Positions 47,559 to 60,137 of a stretch of 64,000 nucleotides of DNA are shown here, in pieces. This DNA is from Rhodosorus marinus. Lineage: Eukaryota; Rhodophyta; Stylonematophyceae; Stylonematales; Stylonemataceae. Made by a program: the position numbers and the translations under genes. Every line of letters begins with the position of its first letter. Within the stretch, counting starts at the first letter, position 1. Location of the stretch: positions 1,984,001 through 2,048,000 of the forward strand of contig JAMWBK010000005.1 in NCBI GenBank assembly GCA_029953675.1, given 5' to 3'. The notes under the pieces are model-generated. The model was not told where the DNA came from, ran no database searches, and saw nothing but the letters and a program-made list of their open reading frames with translations.

Positions 47559-49444
47559 ATGGTTGAATACTTGAATAGAGATGAGCGAATGCTGCGGTAT
47601 CTGGATAAACCCGGACAGCAATTCCTTGTTATGTTGCTGATTCACCAACAAGAGGAGGTTGATCGGGACGATGTGCTAGAGATTGCCCGGAGACTTACCG
47701 AATGTGAGCGATTCAAGAGAGTGAGTTTTGACGAAAAGTACAACCAAGAAAGAACGCATCACGAAATTTCTTAGGCGCTGCATGACATTCTCTGACTGGT
47801 ATCCTGATCGCCGTAGGCAATCGTGGAACGAGGGCGATGGAAAGTGCCGAGCTTTGAAGGCGCTGAAGTTGTTCTGGAAGACCATGTCAGAATGCATGAT
47901 TTTACCTCGCTCAAGGAGAAAGAGGAATACTTGGATGTATATATGTCAAAGTTGGCGGAGTTGCGTGGAGAAGATTTTGATGAAGGGAAGCCCCTGTGGC
48001 GGATTGACGTGATCACACCGTAAGTATACCACACAACGAGCCTGATAGGACAATCGCCTACCACAGAAACGAGCTTCGATCTGGTGTTGACGAAACATTG
48101 ATGGACTACTGTCTTACCACACCCAGGGGTCTACGTGGCGGCTCAACGTGCATATTTCAGTTCCACCACTGCTTGTCGGATGGTATGGGTCTGGTCCTGT
48201 TCGCGGTCAAGAACATTGTGGATAAGGATCCGCTCTTGGTTGAAGAAATCTCGGATCGGGTTGACTCCATTGTTCGAAAGCGTCGAGGAGGCTCCCTCGG
48301 CACCAGACTGCTTAGAGGCCTGCACTATTTTGAGTCCTACATGTACGCCCTCGGCAGCGTTTTCACTCACCTCGTCATACCAGACGCTTCTATGCCGAGC
48401 TCTCCGTTTCGAGGGAAACACGTGGACAGCAATAAATGGGTAAGCAACTGTCCTAGTATCCATAACGTTCTCCAAATCGATTTTCTGAACGCTTTGTTCC
48501 TCAACATGGGTTCCTAGTCAATGGCCTGGAGCGATCCAATACCTTTCGCAGGGGTTAAAAATGTGTCAGCGCAGGTACGTAGTGGATACGAAGGTCCGAC
48601 AATTTGTGGATTACAGATTATACGAACACCGACGAAATGCTTAAGGACTGGCTTTCTCTCGTTTCTATACTGCAACAGCTGAACTGTACCGTAAACCAGT
48701 GCTTCTTGGGTGCTCTCGGAGGCGCAGTACGATCCTACATGATACAGGAGGGCTTTCCCACCGATGGACGTGTAAACTTTGCGATGTCGGTGTTTTCAAA
48801 CTCTAGCGTCAACATGTCTTCCTCAAAAATCTGTAACAATGTAGCCTTTCCAGTTTACGCACTTGGAGTTCATATAGAGGACACGGAGCAGCGAATCCAG
48901 TATCTTCAGGGCCATACAAAACGTCTTCATCGGGGAGGACATGCTGCTATGGTGAAGCACGGCTTAAAATGTTGTGGACTTCTTCCCCGAGAAACCGCTG
49001 TGCCAGTCTTCAATGGTCTGTGCCGAGGGACGTCGTTGGCCATATCAAACGTTCACGGGCCAGTGACGGTAAGTTGAACCCCAGTTTTTAATCCTTCAAC
49101 CATTCTCTCCCTGATCAAATCCCTACCCCCCATGCTTATCTTTTTCTCATCTTTGCATCCCACCTCAGCAACTGTCCGTGTTGGACAACCCTGTGAACCA
49201 GATAGAAGCGATCATACCTTGTGGTGGTGGGATGGGTGTCACGATGTCGTTCTTAACGTATCGAGGAAGTATAGGTATCACTTCCTCCGGGACCGGATTG
49301 AGTCCATCAGGACACAAGCTTTTGGTAGCATTGCTGAGCGAAGAATTCAAGCTGCTTACCGGTCGGAGAAGGCAGAGAGCCCCTGGGAATGGACTTCGTC
49401 TGCCACTTGTAGTAGATGAAACGGCTCACCGCTCCTTCAATTGA
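47559..49444 (+). CDS. WS/DGAT-type acyltransferase
   Basis: Bifunctional wax-ester synthase/diacylglycerol acyltransferase family, making neutral lipid from acyl-CoA. Six exons (47559-47720, 47817-48019, 48127-48439, 48518-48574, 48679-49068, 49169-49444) join in frame to 466 residues. Exon 3 carries FQFHHCLSDGMG, the HHxxxDG active site. Later marks are VNQCFLGALGGAVRSY, the conserved Asn block CNNVAFPV, the SNVHGPVT motif and the QIEAIIPCGGGMGVTMSFLTYRG end, all typical of the C-terminal WES_acyltransf domain. There is no clear membrane span, unlike plant WSD1. Exon 4 is only 57 bases. The 49445-49740 sequence downstream has open frames but no sign of belonging to the gene. Confidence 0.9.
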
Positions 49445-51551
49445 TTCGGAGACAAGCCTCCGTCACACGAACTACCAGCTTTTCACGGGTAGCTCCCATT
49501 ACGACTGACAGAATAGATTGTATGTATTTGAGTTGTAAAACTGCTCAATTGTTCCAACCCCTTGTGTATACCACGAGCAAAGTTGCCGCCACGAAGGATC
49601 CTGTGGTGAAGGAAAACCCTGAAAAACAAACCGTTTGCCCCAAAATCCTGAGGGGGAGGTCCTATCGAGCCCGAGCTAGAATGAAGGTGAGCGGAACGAT
49701 GCTGACGCACACTGCCAGAAATAGCAGTTGATAGGTTGCAGACGAAAACGAAAAAAAAACACCGCATCCTGATAAAAAAAAGGAATAAATGATTATTGAT
49801 TCCAACTGATTTTCTTAATACTGGTAAATGATTGGATATTCTGTTTGACAGAGATCAGTTCAATTCCCTAGAACTTCCTTTTCTAAAAAACTTGACAAAG
49901 TACTTTCAAAATTGTGTTTTTATTGGTTATTCATGTGCGCCGATTGAGAATATTCAATATTTCTATTAGAATTTTAATTAGATGGAATAATTTTTATTGA
50001 TATTTTAACCATATTTCGATGGAGCGGTGAGTTTAAGAAAAATATCTCCCTCATTGACACTTCATCGATCAGATACGGCACTGGCACCTGTTCACTAGGA
50101 TTGGCGCTGAAATGGCCGGTGGATGCAAAAGCAGTGAAATGTACAAATGAGGATACGAGGAAGTGTCTACTGGTTTCAAGGCTGGTTGGAAGAAAGGAAT
50201 CTTGCGTGGTACTGCACTAGAGCGAAAGGTGCTAAAAGGCAGAGAAGATAGTCTACTTGTTTCAAGGAGGCAGAAAGGAGGGGACTGCAGGAGCGACTTT
50301 GTAGGAATTGATTCTGGAGCGAAGGGAGTGATGGCTGTGAGCATGAGCTGCTAAGTTTTCGCAGAAGATCATTGTGACGAGATGGGTGAAAGAGGAGCGA
50401 TAACAACTGCTCTTCGACTCGCGAGCTCACATTATAGGGCGGCGATTCCATCAACATGAAATGTTCTGTGGAAGTGAGCACAGTGACACAACACAGGATC
50501 GTGCCCCCGAGCGGATTCTGCAGTGCATCTCTGCTTGTGGTGAAACGTTCGGCTGGAAAGGAACGCGAGACAGACATTTGGTAGTCTGTGAAGATTGTTG
50601 AGTTACTTTCTGCGGACCGAGGACAACGTCCTGCTCAATACAGGAAAGAGATTGAGACATCCGGATAGAGTTCTCAACGAGTTGAGCTCGCACTTCAAGA
50701 ATTCTGATCAGGGGACTCCATACCGGGTATCGGAGGATGTCAGAGACAACATCTCTTCGTGTAGCTCATAGGTCTGCCCGTCCTCCCTTCTTGCGGATTC
50801 CCATTGTTTGAAGACCTGTTCGTACTTATTGGTGAGCGCTGCAAGCTACTGTTGCTCAACCGTTATGAAAACTACAGGTACTTGAGTAACATTAGGATGA
50901 GCGTATCTTTAACAGAAGTAAAACGAGCAGTTACAGCAGGCACCAAACATCAGAAAATCAACCAACATTGCACTGCTGCAAGGAGTTCCGGAGTCATGCT
51001 ATTCAGTACGAGTCCGTAAGATCTCCGAGGAAACGCGAATTCCAGATTAGACTCCAGTCTGAATCTGGGGAAAAGCTAGCTACCATCCATCTCAATCGGG
51101 CACCAATCGAACACGCTTGGCTTCCCCTGAGCTGGCTCTCCCACCATCAATTTGTGAGCCTAGATGGCACTAGTGCCCAGCGCTTTCTGCTTGAGCACAG
51201 CCGCGAAGACGATGAAGGCTGTGCATTTCGAAGCCGACTTATAGAGTGCAATGACAAAGCAATGAACCATCACTGAGCACCGTGGAACATGTGTCGAAAG
51301 CCTGAGCAGCGTGTTGAACAAGCTCGCACTGGGTATTGTTGGTATGCCGGGAGTCTGTTGTTCAGGAGCATAGCAGACTCTGGATAAATCTGTTGGGCGC
51401 TTCCTATAGTAATCCAAGTGAGGTTGAATCGCATTAGCGGGTCTTCCCTTTGGCGATCACTGGCCGAAACGTGCTAATAGGGCGTCTTGAGAGAGGATTG
51501 ATTCATGTGCGTTTGCTTGAAGATTGCGTGTGGGGGTTTTCTGCGCCGAGG
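49445..51551. other. 2.1-kb gene-free region
   Basis: 49740-50070 is AT-rich; 50070-51440 has average composition with only short frames on both strands (longest 133 codons, minus, 50176-50577, Ser-rich, unrecognised). Confidence 0.45.
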
Positions 51552-52379
51552 ATGGAGTGGACCCTCCCGCCATGGGGTGGAGAAGCAAGGATTATGAGGG
51601 CAGAGCAAGCTCCGAGGTACCTGAGGAGGGAGTGGATCGAGAGCGGATATAGGGTTGGAGGAGGGATGCTCGCAGCAGCGAGGTCGTTGTTCACGTTCCA
51701 CAATGAGACCATAAACGCTTGGACGATGGTTTTCATGTCAAGCACTTCGACCTTGTTGCTGGTATACGTCAAATTGATATTTGAGTATGTACCACTTCCA
51801 TTTGCCCTCCTGTGGATGTCCGTAGTCACTCACATGCCGTTTTCTGTAGCTCTACATCTGTTCATCGGCATTAGCGAGGATAGCAGAAAGTTCTGGAGGA
51901 CCTGTGATATATTCTTCATGCAATTCAACTCGCTTCTCCTCTCGGCAGCGTTCGCTTACTACGTTATGGACGGATTGTGCATAATCCTGTATGCGGCTTG
52001 CGCATTCGTCGTCTTCTTACGAACCGTTTACGTGACAATGATTCGCACCCGGATATGGAGGCTTCCAAAGCCGGAGCTTGCCCGGGAAATGTCCTACTTG
52101 GTCTTCACCTACTGCTCTCCTCTGGTTGTTCAAGGCGTGAAGGATCTTGTTCTGTTGTGGAATGTGAGTCTTGGCGTACTACCGCATGTCATCGGCGTAA
52201 TCTTTTGCATGGAAATCGCATACCTATGCTACTCGAAACACCTGCCGGAGAAGTGGTCACCAGGAAGGTTTGATCTCGTAGGAAACAGCCATCAGATTTT
52301 GCACGTCATGGGCCTCGTCGCCCACGTTCTTCAGTGGGCTTTTTTGCTGGAGCTGCACGCAAGAACTTACCCTTTCTGA
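51552..52379 (+). CDS. PAQR/haemolysin-III family seven-span protein
   Basis: Progestin/adipoQ receptor family (PAQR, Hly-III), membrane proteins with ceramidase-like activity in some members. A single uninterrupted frame of 275 residues from the MEWTLPPW ATG. Family marks: YLRREWIESGYR near residue 25, LFTFHNETINAWTM (HN-E-xN-W signature) at about 50, SVALHLF with a metal-type His, and GRFDLVGNSHQILHV near the end, holding the His pair expected to bind zinc. Seven hydrophobic spans fall between about 60 and 268. Intronless, unlike most neighbours of this size. The in-frame sequence upstream to 51450 lacks an ATG. Confidence 0.88.
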   Translation: MEWTLPPWGGEARIMRAEQAPRYLRREWIESGYRVGGGMLAAARSLFTFHNETINAWTMVFMSSTSTLLLVYVKLIFEYVPLPFALLWMSVVTHMPFSVALHLFIGISEDSRKFWRTCDIFFMQFNSLLLSAAFAYYVMDGLCIILYAACAFVVFLRTVYVTMIRTRIWRLPKPELAREMSYLVFTYCSPLVVQGVKDLVLLWNVSLGVLPHVIGVIFCMEIAYLCYSKHLPEKWSPGRFDLVGNSHQILHVMGLVAHVLQWAFLLELHARTYPF

Positions 52380-52917
52380 TGCGAGACCGTGTGGGAGGTA
52401 TGAACGAGCTCGTACCTAGCCCCCGCAGAGGAGAAAGAGAACACTATCCTTTAGCGTGCGTGCAGAAGAATGGCCCGGGATACTTGTAGACCTCAGGAAT
52501 CTCGTCCTCCATATGACGAAAGAAAATTTTCCCTAACCGCGAATGGCTCGTGGCTGCTTTATCGTCTAGCGGAAGCCAGCTAGTGAGCGATAAGGAGACT
52601 AGTATGAGTCTCCGACTAGCACAAGTGGCCAGTACCCCGACAATACCTTAAAAAAGTGTTGGACTTGGAGAAGCGCATCTAAACTGAGCTTCTGGCTCGT
52701 AGTCGCCATCCCACACAAAGGCAGCAGAGCCGAGTAGCTCGGCAGCACTTTGTACGAGCATGTGGAAGCCGGGCTCAAGACTTGTTCGTTTTCATGTTTA
52801 TGTCAGTATGAAGTCACAAGATAAACGGTTTCCACATGCCCCGTAAAGCGATGTTGCCTAGTTGCTGTGAAGAAACGTTAGACAAATTGAAATAATAATA
52901 CAGTTTACAGTCATCTG
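52380..52917. other. Convergent spacer
   Basis: Between the stops of the PAQR and POLD1 genes. No gene or tRNA recognised. Confidence 0.45.
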
Positions 52918-55900
52918 CTACCACTCTGGGACAAATCTTAGGAGCTTCTTGGAGGCCTCAGCGAGATCGAGTTGCGTCTTTGTCCTTCTGTAGAATATTG
53001 GGCAGTCGACGTTTGAGCAATAAACATCCTGGCATACTTCACCCATACACCTTTGACATTCAGTCCAGAGCGCCGCAAAGTCGTCCTCGAGAGTCTCACA
53101 TTCGTGCAGGTACTTCAGATAGAACTCCGCTTCCCTAGCTAAAAGTTTTTGAGAGAAGACGGATAAGCATGGGTAATCAATGGTATCCTTTTGCACTGTT
53201 GTCCAAACGGCATCGCGCAATACAAAATGAAAAGCGTGGTGGGGGAAGCTCACGCTTGCAGTGAACGCAGAGCGCTCCAATAGTTCCGGGCTTCAACGGC
53301 GTCCTGCATCCGAGACAGGTCAGCTGCTTCTTTGCAAACTTAGCGATGCCATTGGTTGGCGTCACAACGCTGACTTTCTGCGTATGTCCTCCGCTGAATA
53401 GTTCGCTCGTTCTGCTTTTCAAGATTGGCTCGAAAATCCTCTCCAAAGGCTTTCGGAGCATGTTCTCAAGGTAGTACTGTGTGTCCAGCGGAAGGTTGTG
53501 CTTCAGAGCGTAGAGAGGATCTTCCGCCCGATCGTATGCAGCTTGCTTTTTGGTACCGCGGGTGATCACGTACGGAACCCTATCCCCGAGGGTAGGAGCG
53601 TTGCCAGGGTCCCTACTTTTCATTTTCTCCGCCAGCGTGACGTGTGCCTGTTTTGCATCGTAGCTGCCTTCAGCTCGGGTGAGAGCCTTGGAAACGACCA
53701 ATAGGGACAGGTCGATCTTGTTCTGAAGAAGGTCAGAGATAACATCCTTCACAAGTTTGATCGCCCCTTCCCTATCACGCCTGATTAGCAGTGATTCCAG
53801 AACATCGCTGATGACGTTCGCAACAAGCCGGCAGTTGTCGCGGCGTACGGATTCCACACCCTTGCAGTCCATCTTGTCGTGTTTGTCCAACTTTGTCCAG
53901 TACAGTCCTGCATACCGCTTCTTGCTGATCAGCAGATAAGGGTAATAACATTTCTCAAACTCCAGGCGAATCGGGTTTGGAAACAGCTGGGATATTTGAT
54001 TCGCAGCCTCACGACCAAGCTCCATGCTCCGTTCCAAGGTCAAACCATCCCCAAACTTGACCATCACTGAATCCGTATCTCCATAAATTACCCGAGATCC
54101 AGGGAACTTGCTTTCCACACCCGCTTTGGTGGCCTGGATCATATCACGGCCGTATCCAGTGACGGAAGAGGAGATCTCCATGCATGGAAGCTTTCCGACG
54201 GTTGCTCCGGTGAAACCGTAGACAGCGTTGGCAGAAATCTACAAAAAAATCGCGAAACGTTCCATTCAGCAATTTGTGAGCTCAACCGAACCTTCAAAAG
54301 CGCGGGTGTGTTTACCTTCAGGGCAAGCTGCCGACCATCCAAAACTGCCTTCCTGAACGGGTCTTGCTCCTTCGCGAGGTCCTTCTTAGCGGTTTTTCTC
54401 GCTCCCAGCAACCCTTCGAGAATTGTCGAAAGCACACCCTTCTTCACAGAGGACCTCACAAAGTGATCTCCGGTCGGGGAAGTGGCATAGTCCTCCTTTT
54501 TGAGCCTGCCTAAATCGTCCTTTCGAATTAACGTCGAGTAGCATAAATTATTCGCCATAATAATAGATGGATATAGTGAAGCAAAGTCGAGAGTTGCGAT
54601 TGGATCTGTATAATATCCCCGATCGGGTTCAATCACAGTAGCACCCTCGAACTGCGGTCCGTCACCACCAGACTTCCCTCCCGCAGCTCCTCTCTCAAGG
54701 TCGGGAATTAAAAGGTCTATTTCATAAGCTTTGCGGTGAAGCAGGCTGACGACCTTGATCATGTGCCCCCTTGAGATGAGCCACGACAGAGGTATGCCCG
54801 TCACGCGAGCCATTTCAATGTAGTTGGTTAGCGACAGGAGCTTGTCCATCAATCGCGAGGGAAGAATAGCGTCCTTTAGACAATACTTGGCGAGCCTCCG
54901 ACGCGTCTGATCACTGCACTGCTGCAAGTCGGTGATGATCGAGTAGTGCACATCCTCCTTCTGCTCACTTAAAAACTCCGCAGATACCGAGTTCAAGGAG
55001 TAGGATCGCAGTTTGTAGTCTCTAGTGATGATCTTGGTCGGATTAGGAGTAGATTACGTGAGCGCAGGAATCCAGCGAGAGGGACCACGCAAACGGCTGA
55101 GCCAGACATACCTGTAGCATGTCCATGATCACTCGTCCGTCCATTGAGAAATCCTTGCTTTCGTGAGTTCCAAAAGCGCTCGAGCTCAGTTGAGAACTCC
55201 TCATAGTCGTTTTTGAGTTCAACATTTTCCCGAGAAACGGAAACGCTTTCACACCGAGGATTTCTGCGCGGTTCATCAAGTATGGGAGGTCGAAGTTAAC
55301 AATATTATATCCGGTGATAACCTCGGCATCGCATTGCCGGAAAAAGTTTGACCTGAATTTTAAGTTTGGAGAGCCAACATGCTTTAGCCTCTTCCCCATT
55401 CAGCGTGGTGGACGGAGAATTTCTGGCCACCAACCATTCGCTAAGCAGATCAGCTTCGGAGTCAAAACTCAAGATCGTCGCACCAGATATTGGTGCGCAG
55501 GACTTGAGAGTGAAAATGACCTTCGCAACGTGTTCCTTTCGTCCGTAAGTTGTGACATAGTTGGCAATTTGAATCACACTATCGTGTTCAGGTTCTGGAA
55601 AAATGCCTTTTCGCCCACTGCACTCGATATCAAAGCTCAAGCGACGGATTGGAGCCGACAAGAGCCAATTTCCTTCCGGTTTATGTGCAATCAGGGACCT
55701 GAGGGAGTCATACGAGAGGGCGGGAGTCAGACCAGCGGCTGATTCGAACACAACTGTATCAAGTCATCCTAGACAAGCTTTCCGTATCCCACCTGTAGTG
55801 TGCTGACACCTCGACCTGCGACGAAGTCGTTTTGTTAAACCTGTTTACTGAATACTTCCCCGCCGGGATTTCGACCCATGAGCAGCCAACCAAGCCAGTG

Positions 55901-56562
55901 TCACACATGAACCGGAGTGTATAGTCCAGCGTGACCTCAAAGGTAGTGGTGGGCGCAAGCCCTTCAATTGCTCCCCGTTCGAAGACGCCGCCTGCCTCCC
56001 GCATTAGTCTGGGTTCCGCCAGGGTAATTTTCATAAATTTATGTGCCGGATCGCCGGGTACATAGTATAGAATGCTCCTCCTCTCAACCTGGTTTGTATG
56101 ACAGAACCAAGCGCCCAAAAACCGAAGTGGTCGAGATTAGCAAAAGGAGAACTCGATTACAGCCGAACTCGTCCTTGACGTTTTGTTGCTCACCTCTTCT
56201 ATTTCCAGAACAAGGTTTGCAGAGCCCCCTGAAAACCTTGGCGCGCTCTTCTGCAAGACATTCTGGAGAGCGACCCTGAGCTTGCCACAGTCTCCCCAGG
56301 TTGGCGGAATATGTACAAAAAAGTAAGGCTTGAAGCCCTCTACACGACAGAACACCGAAATGCCCTCCTCAGTAACTCCAAAAAGCCTCACATTCCCTTC
56401 AGCATCATATGAACTCGAATCTGTCTGCATGAAAGTCAGCGCCTCACGTTCCTCTCGCGGATCCACAACCTGGGCCCTCGAGATCTCCAGGGCTGGGCCC
56501 GAAGCCTCAAATTCAACGGCTTCATTCGGTTCATACTTCGCCTTCTTATATAAGCGAGCCAT
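52918..56562 (-). CDS. POLD1: DNA polymerase delta catalytic subunit
   Basis: Family B replicative polymerase with proofreading. Seven exons: 56562-56194, 56098-55793, 55698-55435, 55352-55112, 55032-54316, 54238-53254, 53138-52918, giving about 1,030 residues (human 1,107); one join may be off by a base. Exonuclease motifs: [13 protein letters not shown] (ExoI), [15 protein letters not shown] (ExoII) and the ExoIII block [10 protein letters not shown]. Polymerase motifs: [18 protein letters not shown] (A), RQLALK...ANAVYGFTG (B) and YGDTDSVMV (C). The C-terminus has the CysA zinc site (CLGCRTP ... CVHC) and CysB iron-sulfur site (CQRC ... CSNVDC), which bind PCNA-linked and accessory subunits. 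The usual PIP-like tail is not seen. Confidence 0.96.
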
Positions 56563-56827
56563 TCTTTAAGAATTTAATTTGCTCCGCTCCACCAACTCAA
56601 ACCCACTCAAGCCCCTGTTCCTCACCCTGCTCACCAGCACAAGCCCTCAAAAATGTTGATCGCTCTATGGCCCACCGCACATGGACAATTCCCGCTTTTA
56701 TTGGCCAAAACCTAACGCTTCCCGCCAAAATTTGTGTGACAACTTATGTCTTGCAAAGCGTGTGGCACACGTCGCTGATAATCGATGGTGACTCCGTTGG
56801 TATCATGTGGACTCGTTTGGGGTTGCG
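56563..56827. other. Spacer upstream of POLD1
   Basis: About 265 bases with C/A-rich plus strand next to the POLD1 start; no box recognised. Confidence 0.4.
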
Positions 56828-57223
56828 CTAGGGGAGTTCAACGAAACCACTCTTCGTTTTATGGATGGATACCGTGGATCTGCCCTTCCATGAGAAATAC
56901 GCCCAGTACAGCGGCAGATCTGCTGCGAGGAGTTTCTGCCCGCCGACCATCTTCTGCCTTGCACTCGTGGCCCTGTTTGCGTACATTTGTAGCGGTGTGC
57001 TAGGGTACGAAGGACGGCTAGGACCCAGCGTTACGCTCTCCCAGAGCACGAATACCGGACGAGATACGACATCTTTTGCTAGTTTCGAGTATAGTCGCTC
57101 CGGGAGGAGAACGCGAATGTTGGCAGGGTACACCAAAGTCTCGATCCCGACGATTCTCTGAGACGTATATGGAGTTTGGATCACCTTGCGGGCATGGCCT
57201 ACTTCCCGTTGCAAGTTTGGCAA
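56828..57223 (-). CDS. Doubtful small protein
   Basis: Open frame of 131 residues, fairly basic, with one hydrophobic stretch (RPVFVLWESVTLG) and a second near the end (LPLYWAYFSW). A competing start at 57293 (MASSQFSLINYLRGP) would need a very short intron or a frame shift to join. No family recognised. It would lie head-to-tail with POLD1 on the same strand. Confidence 0.3.
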   Translation of the reverse strand: MPNLQREVGHARKVIQTPYTSQRIVGIETLVYPANIRVLLPERLYSKLAKDVVSRPVFVLWESVTLGPSRPSYPSTPLQMYANRATSARQKMVGGQKLLAADLPLYWAYFSWKGRSTVSIHKTKSGFVELP

Positions 57224-57359
57224 GATCTTCCGTCCTCCCCGTCTCCGCTGGACCTCTCAGATAGTTGATTAGGCTAAACTGACTCGATGCCATTGTCTTG
57301 TTGTGGAGTAGAAGCTTGACTGCGCTCCTTGTTTGCTTGTCTGAGCCACAAGCTCGCAC

Positions 57360-58077
57360 ACAGCACTCAGACTATGGACAGCATCCCAGTTTCGACTTCT
57401 CCACAATTCCGCTGCTTATTTCCCGCGAATTCTGTGAGATATGCTAGTCAAAATTATAAGAAAATAGCAAGATATTTTACTCAAATTGTTTACTTACACG
57501 TGGCCTGCTAGAAATGTTTCGGTTTTTTCCTTGTTTTTCTGAGGGAGGCATGTTGCTGCTCGAATGTCGATACGAAGCTGACAAGTGAGCTGTTAGGACA
57601 GAGTGCTTCGCAAGGATTCAAGCGTCGCGATTGTGTACGAAATGGACATCCGTGTCATATGAAATGGGACCGCACTTTGGGAATATCCCCAATGGCGCCC
57701 TTGGTCAAATTCACAGCAGGCAAACCTGGGGCTGCTTGGCCAAGCACTCTGGAAAATTTGGGTGAACTATATACACAGTCCGCGAGGAACGAGCAGACTG
57801 AAATTGGTTTGGTTGAAAGCTTTGCAAGTGCCGATACTCCCACACTTGGCAGTCCAGGCTCAGGCGAGGAGGTCAAGGGGCATTCACTTAGAATAGAACC
57901 TGGACTATTTACTTCAGAATGTTCACGTTTTTGGGGTCAGCCATGTAGCACAACAGTATTGACTCTAAAAATTTTGGCCCAAGCAGTCCGAGTGCACTAC
58001 ATTGGCGATGAACCCAGAGGTCTCGTCTTCAGCGGCCGGATCATGCGAAGAAGCTTAAATGGAGTACACCTGATTCC
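57360..58077. other. Spacer downstream of RAD6
   Basis: A 150-codon plus frame (57659-58111) runs into the last RAD6 exon on the opposite strand and is not recognised. Nothing else seen. Confidence 0.4.
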
Positions 58078-59063
58078 TCAGCTGTTCCAAGACTCCTCGA
58101 CAATGGCTTGAACCCTACGTTCATACTCCCTCCGGTTTTCCTGCAAAATGACGTGCCAAATCCAGAGCATCAACAGACTAGTACATCGAAGCAAGGCGAC
58201 AATGGATGCTGAATGAGCTCACTTGAAACAGTTTGGCCGCCTCAGAGTTTGCCGGCGAATTAGGATTCGGATCACATAATAGTGACTGTATGGAAGTTAA
58301 AATCTGCTCACAAGGCACGATGATCAAATGAAAAACCATCATGTCGACTTTCAGCCATTGATTCTAGAAAGAAGAAGAAATCTCTAAGCCCCGAAGCGAT
58401 GAACACTCACCGCGGAAATGTCCAGAATTGGACTCCAATTGTTTTGGAGGATGTCCAAGCAAATCCCTCCGTCCTGGTTTTTGACCGCAACGAGCTCTGC
58501 TTAGAATTCGAAGGCGCCTGTTTTCAAAAGTTGAATCTTTTACACAACTTACCGCATATACGTTCGGATGGAAAAGCTTGGAAACAAACTTCACCTGAGC
58601 GAGCATTAGCGTTCAATATTATTAGTAGGGAAAGACATATCTGTATTAGACTTCCTCAAATTCACCTACCAGTGGAGCTTGGTTCGGGTAGTCTTCGGAA
58701 AACACAAGCACCAACTTGAAAGTCCCACCTTCCCACGCGGTGTCATCCGGTCTGTAATTGGAAAAATTCGTCAAGCTTCAACCTCCTTGAGCGCCAAGAA
58801 CAGTGACAACTCAATTTCTATCAGTATTCAAAAGGCATAACTCACCCGAAGATGACAGCGTTCCATTTCATAATGTTGTTCTCGCATGGTGCACCACTAA
58901 TTCCAGCGGGAGGGTCCTTTTCAGAGAAACGAGTTTACGGGCGAGCATTAAGGCAAGAAAATTTCCACCTCAACCCGTACGAAAGTATAACGGACTCCGC
59001 GCTTCTCACCTCCTTCAAGACCTTGAAGTCCCTAATCAAACGCCGACGTGCCGGAGTCGACAT
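58078..59063 (-). CDS. RAD6: RAD6/UBC2-type ubiquitin-conjugating enzyme E2
   Basis: E2 enzyme; in yeast and animals it ubiquitinates PCNA (post-replication repair) and histone H2B. Seven very short exons (59063-59010, 58916-58846, 58751-58670, 58594-58553, 58473-58411, 58303-58223, 58140-58078) join in frame to 151 residues, the normal length of UBE2A/B. It starts [14 protein letters not shown], as RAD6 does. Other marks: [30 protein letters not shown] with the active-site Cys, [30 protein letters not shown], and the end VQAIVEESW. The acidic tail of yeast Rad6 is absent, as in plants and animals. One exon is 42 bases (14 codons), so gene callers could easily miss it. Confidence 0.97.
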
Positions 59064-60137
59064 AACTGCAGTACACAAACAACCAAACGAAGGGGGCAAA
59101 TAGGAAAACCAGGTCCACCGAAACCCCAGATTCGAACAAAGAACACAGCCCACAACAACTTGACCTACACCACAAGCCCCCTCCCAAACAAAACCTAAAA
59201 GCAAAGGTTGACGTCAACAAATACCTCAAAATCCAAGCAAGCGTTCCTACTCAGACCTCGAAATTCCCTCGGACAGGAAAAAAAGCAGCAACCTCTCCGC
59301 TGTCCCTCCCCTACACCCCTCTCCCGCAAAAGTGTCATGAAGAGCCCTTCTAAAAAGAAAACTTTTCGTGCATAAAAAAAGAGAAAACAAATCTTTATCC
59401 TCACCCCGACTCGTTTGCTCATGCAGATTAACAACGACAGCTGTCAATATATTATTTATTTAAATAATAAAAATAGAGTTAGTCTTTTATATTGATTGAT
59501 ATGGACGCGCTGCTTTTTCCGAGGTATTGGAAATCCAACTCAGCGTGAAGGAGGATGAGAATTTTGACATGGCTCAAAGTGTCACTTAGCAATGCGTGGT
59601 TTCTTGAACTTTTTGGATTTCATAATATCTAGAAATAAAAATTATTGGTCAAGAGATTTATATTGACTGATTAAGTAAATGACTTAGAAAACCCGTACTT
59701 TTTCACGGTAAAGATACTTAAAGTCGAGGCTTTTTGCAAGACAGGGTCAAGTGGCGACTCCAGCAGAGACTGAAAACGGATCTCGACGATGAAACATACT
59801 CCGCTCAGTAAAATTGCGGGTAGAATAGGCAGATTCAAGCGAGTATGTTCTATTGAGATTATTATTCAGCATTTCCGGCTTTGCAGTTCGACAATGTAAT
59901 TCACAGTTTCATCATACGAGCCCCAAGAAACACTAGTTGGCTACGAATACCTTTGCGTAGTTATACTGCACTCTTTGTGACTTCGGGCCACAGCGCTCTT
60001 GTGTAACCCAACAACGGCCTAGTTTGTATAGAGGTCTGTCTTGCACATGTCAGGGGATAGCAGCAGGATGCACTGGTCTTGTATCTGCTTCAACGTCTCT
60101 GTCTAGATTGTTCTTGTCGGAATTTGTGTTAACAGTT
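59064..60137. other. Spacer between RAD6 and ClpB
   Basis: Upstream of RAD6 the plus strand is C/A-rich (59090-59340). 59440-59690 is AT-rich. No gene seen. Confidence 0.5.

Noticed and set aside
56541-56562. TATATAAG near the POLD1 start as a TATA box
   Set aside because: It lies inside the first POLD1 codons, so it is coding sequence.
57659-58111. 150-codon plus-strand frame
   Set aside because: Overlaps the last RAD6 exon on the other strand, has no recognisable motif, and lies in that gene's 3' flank.
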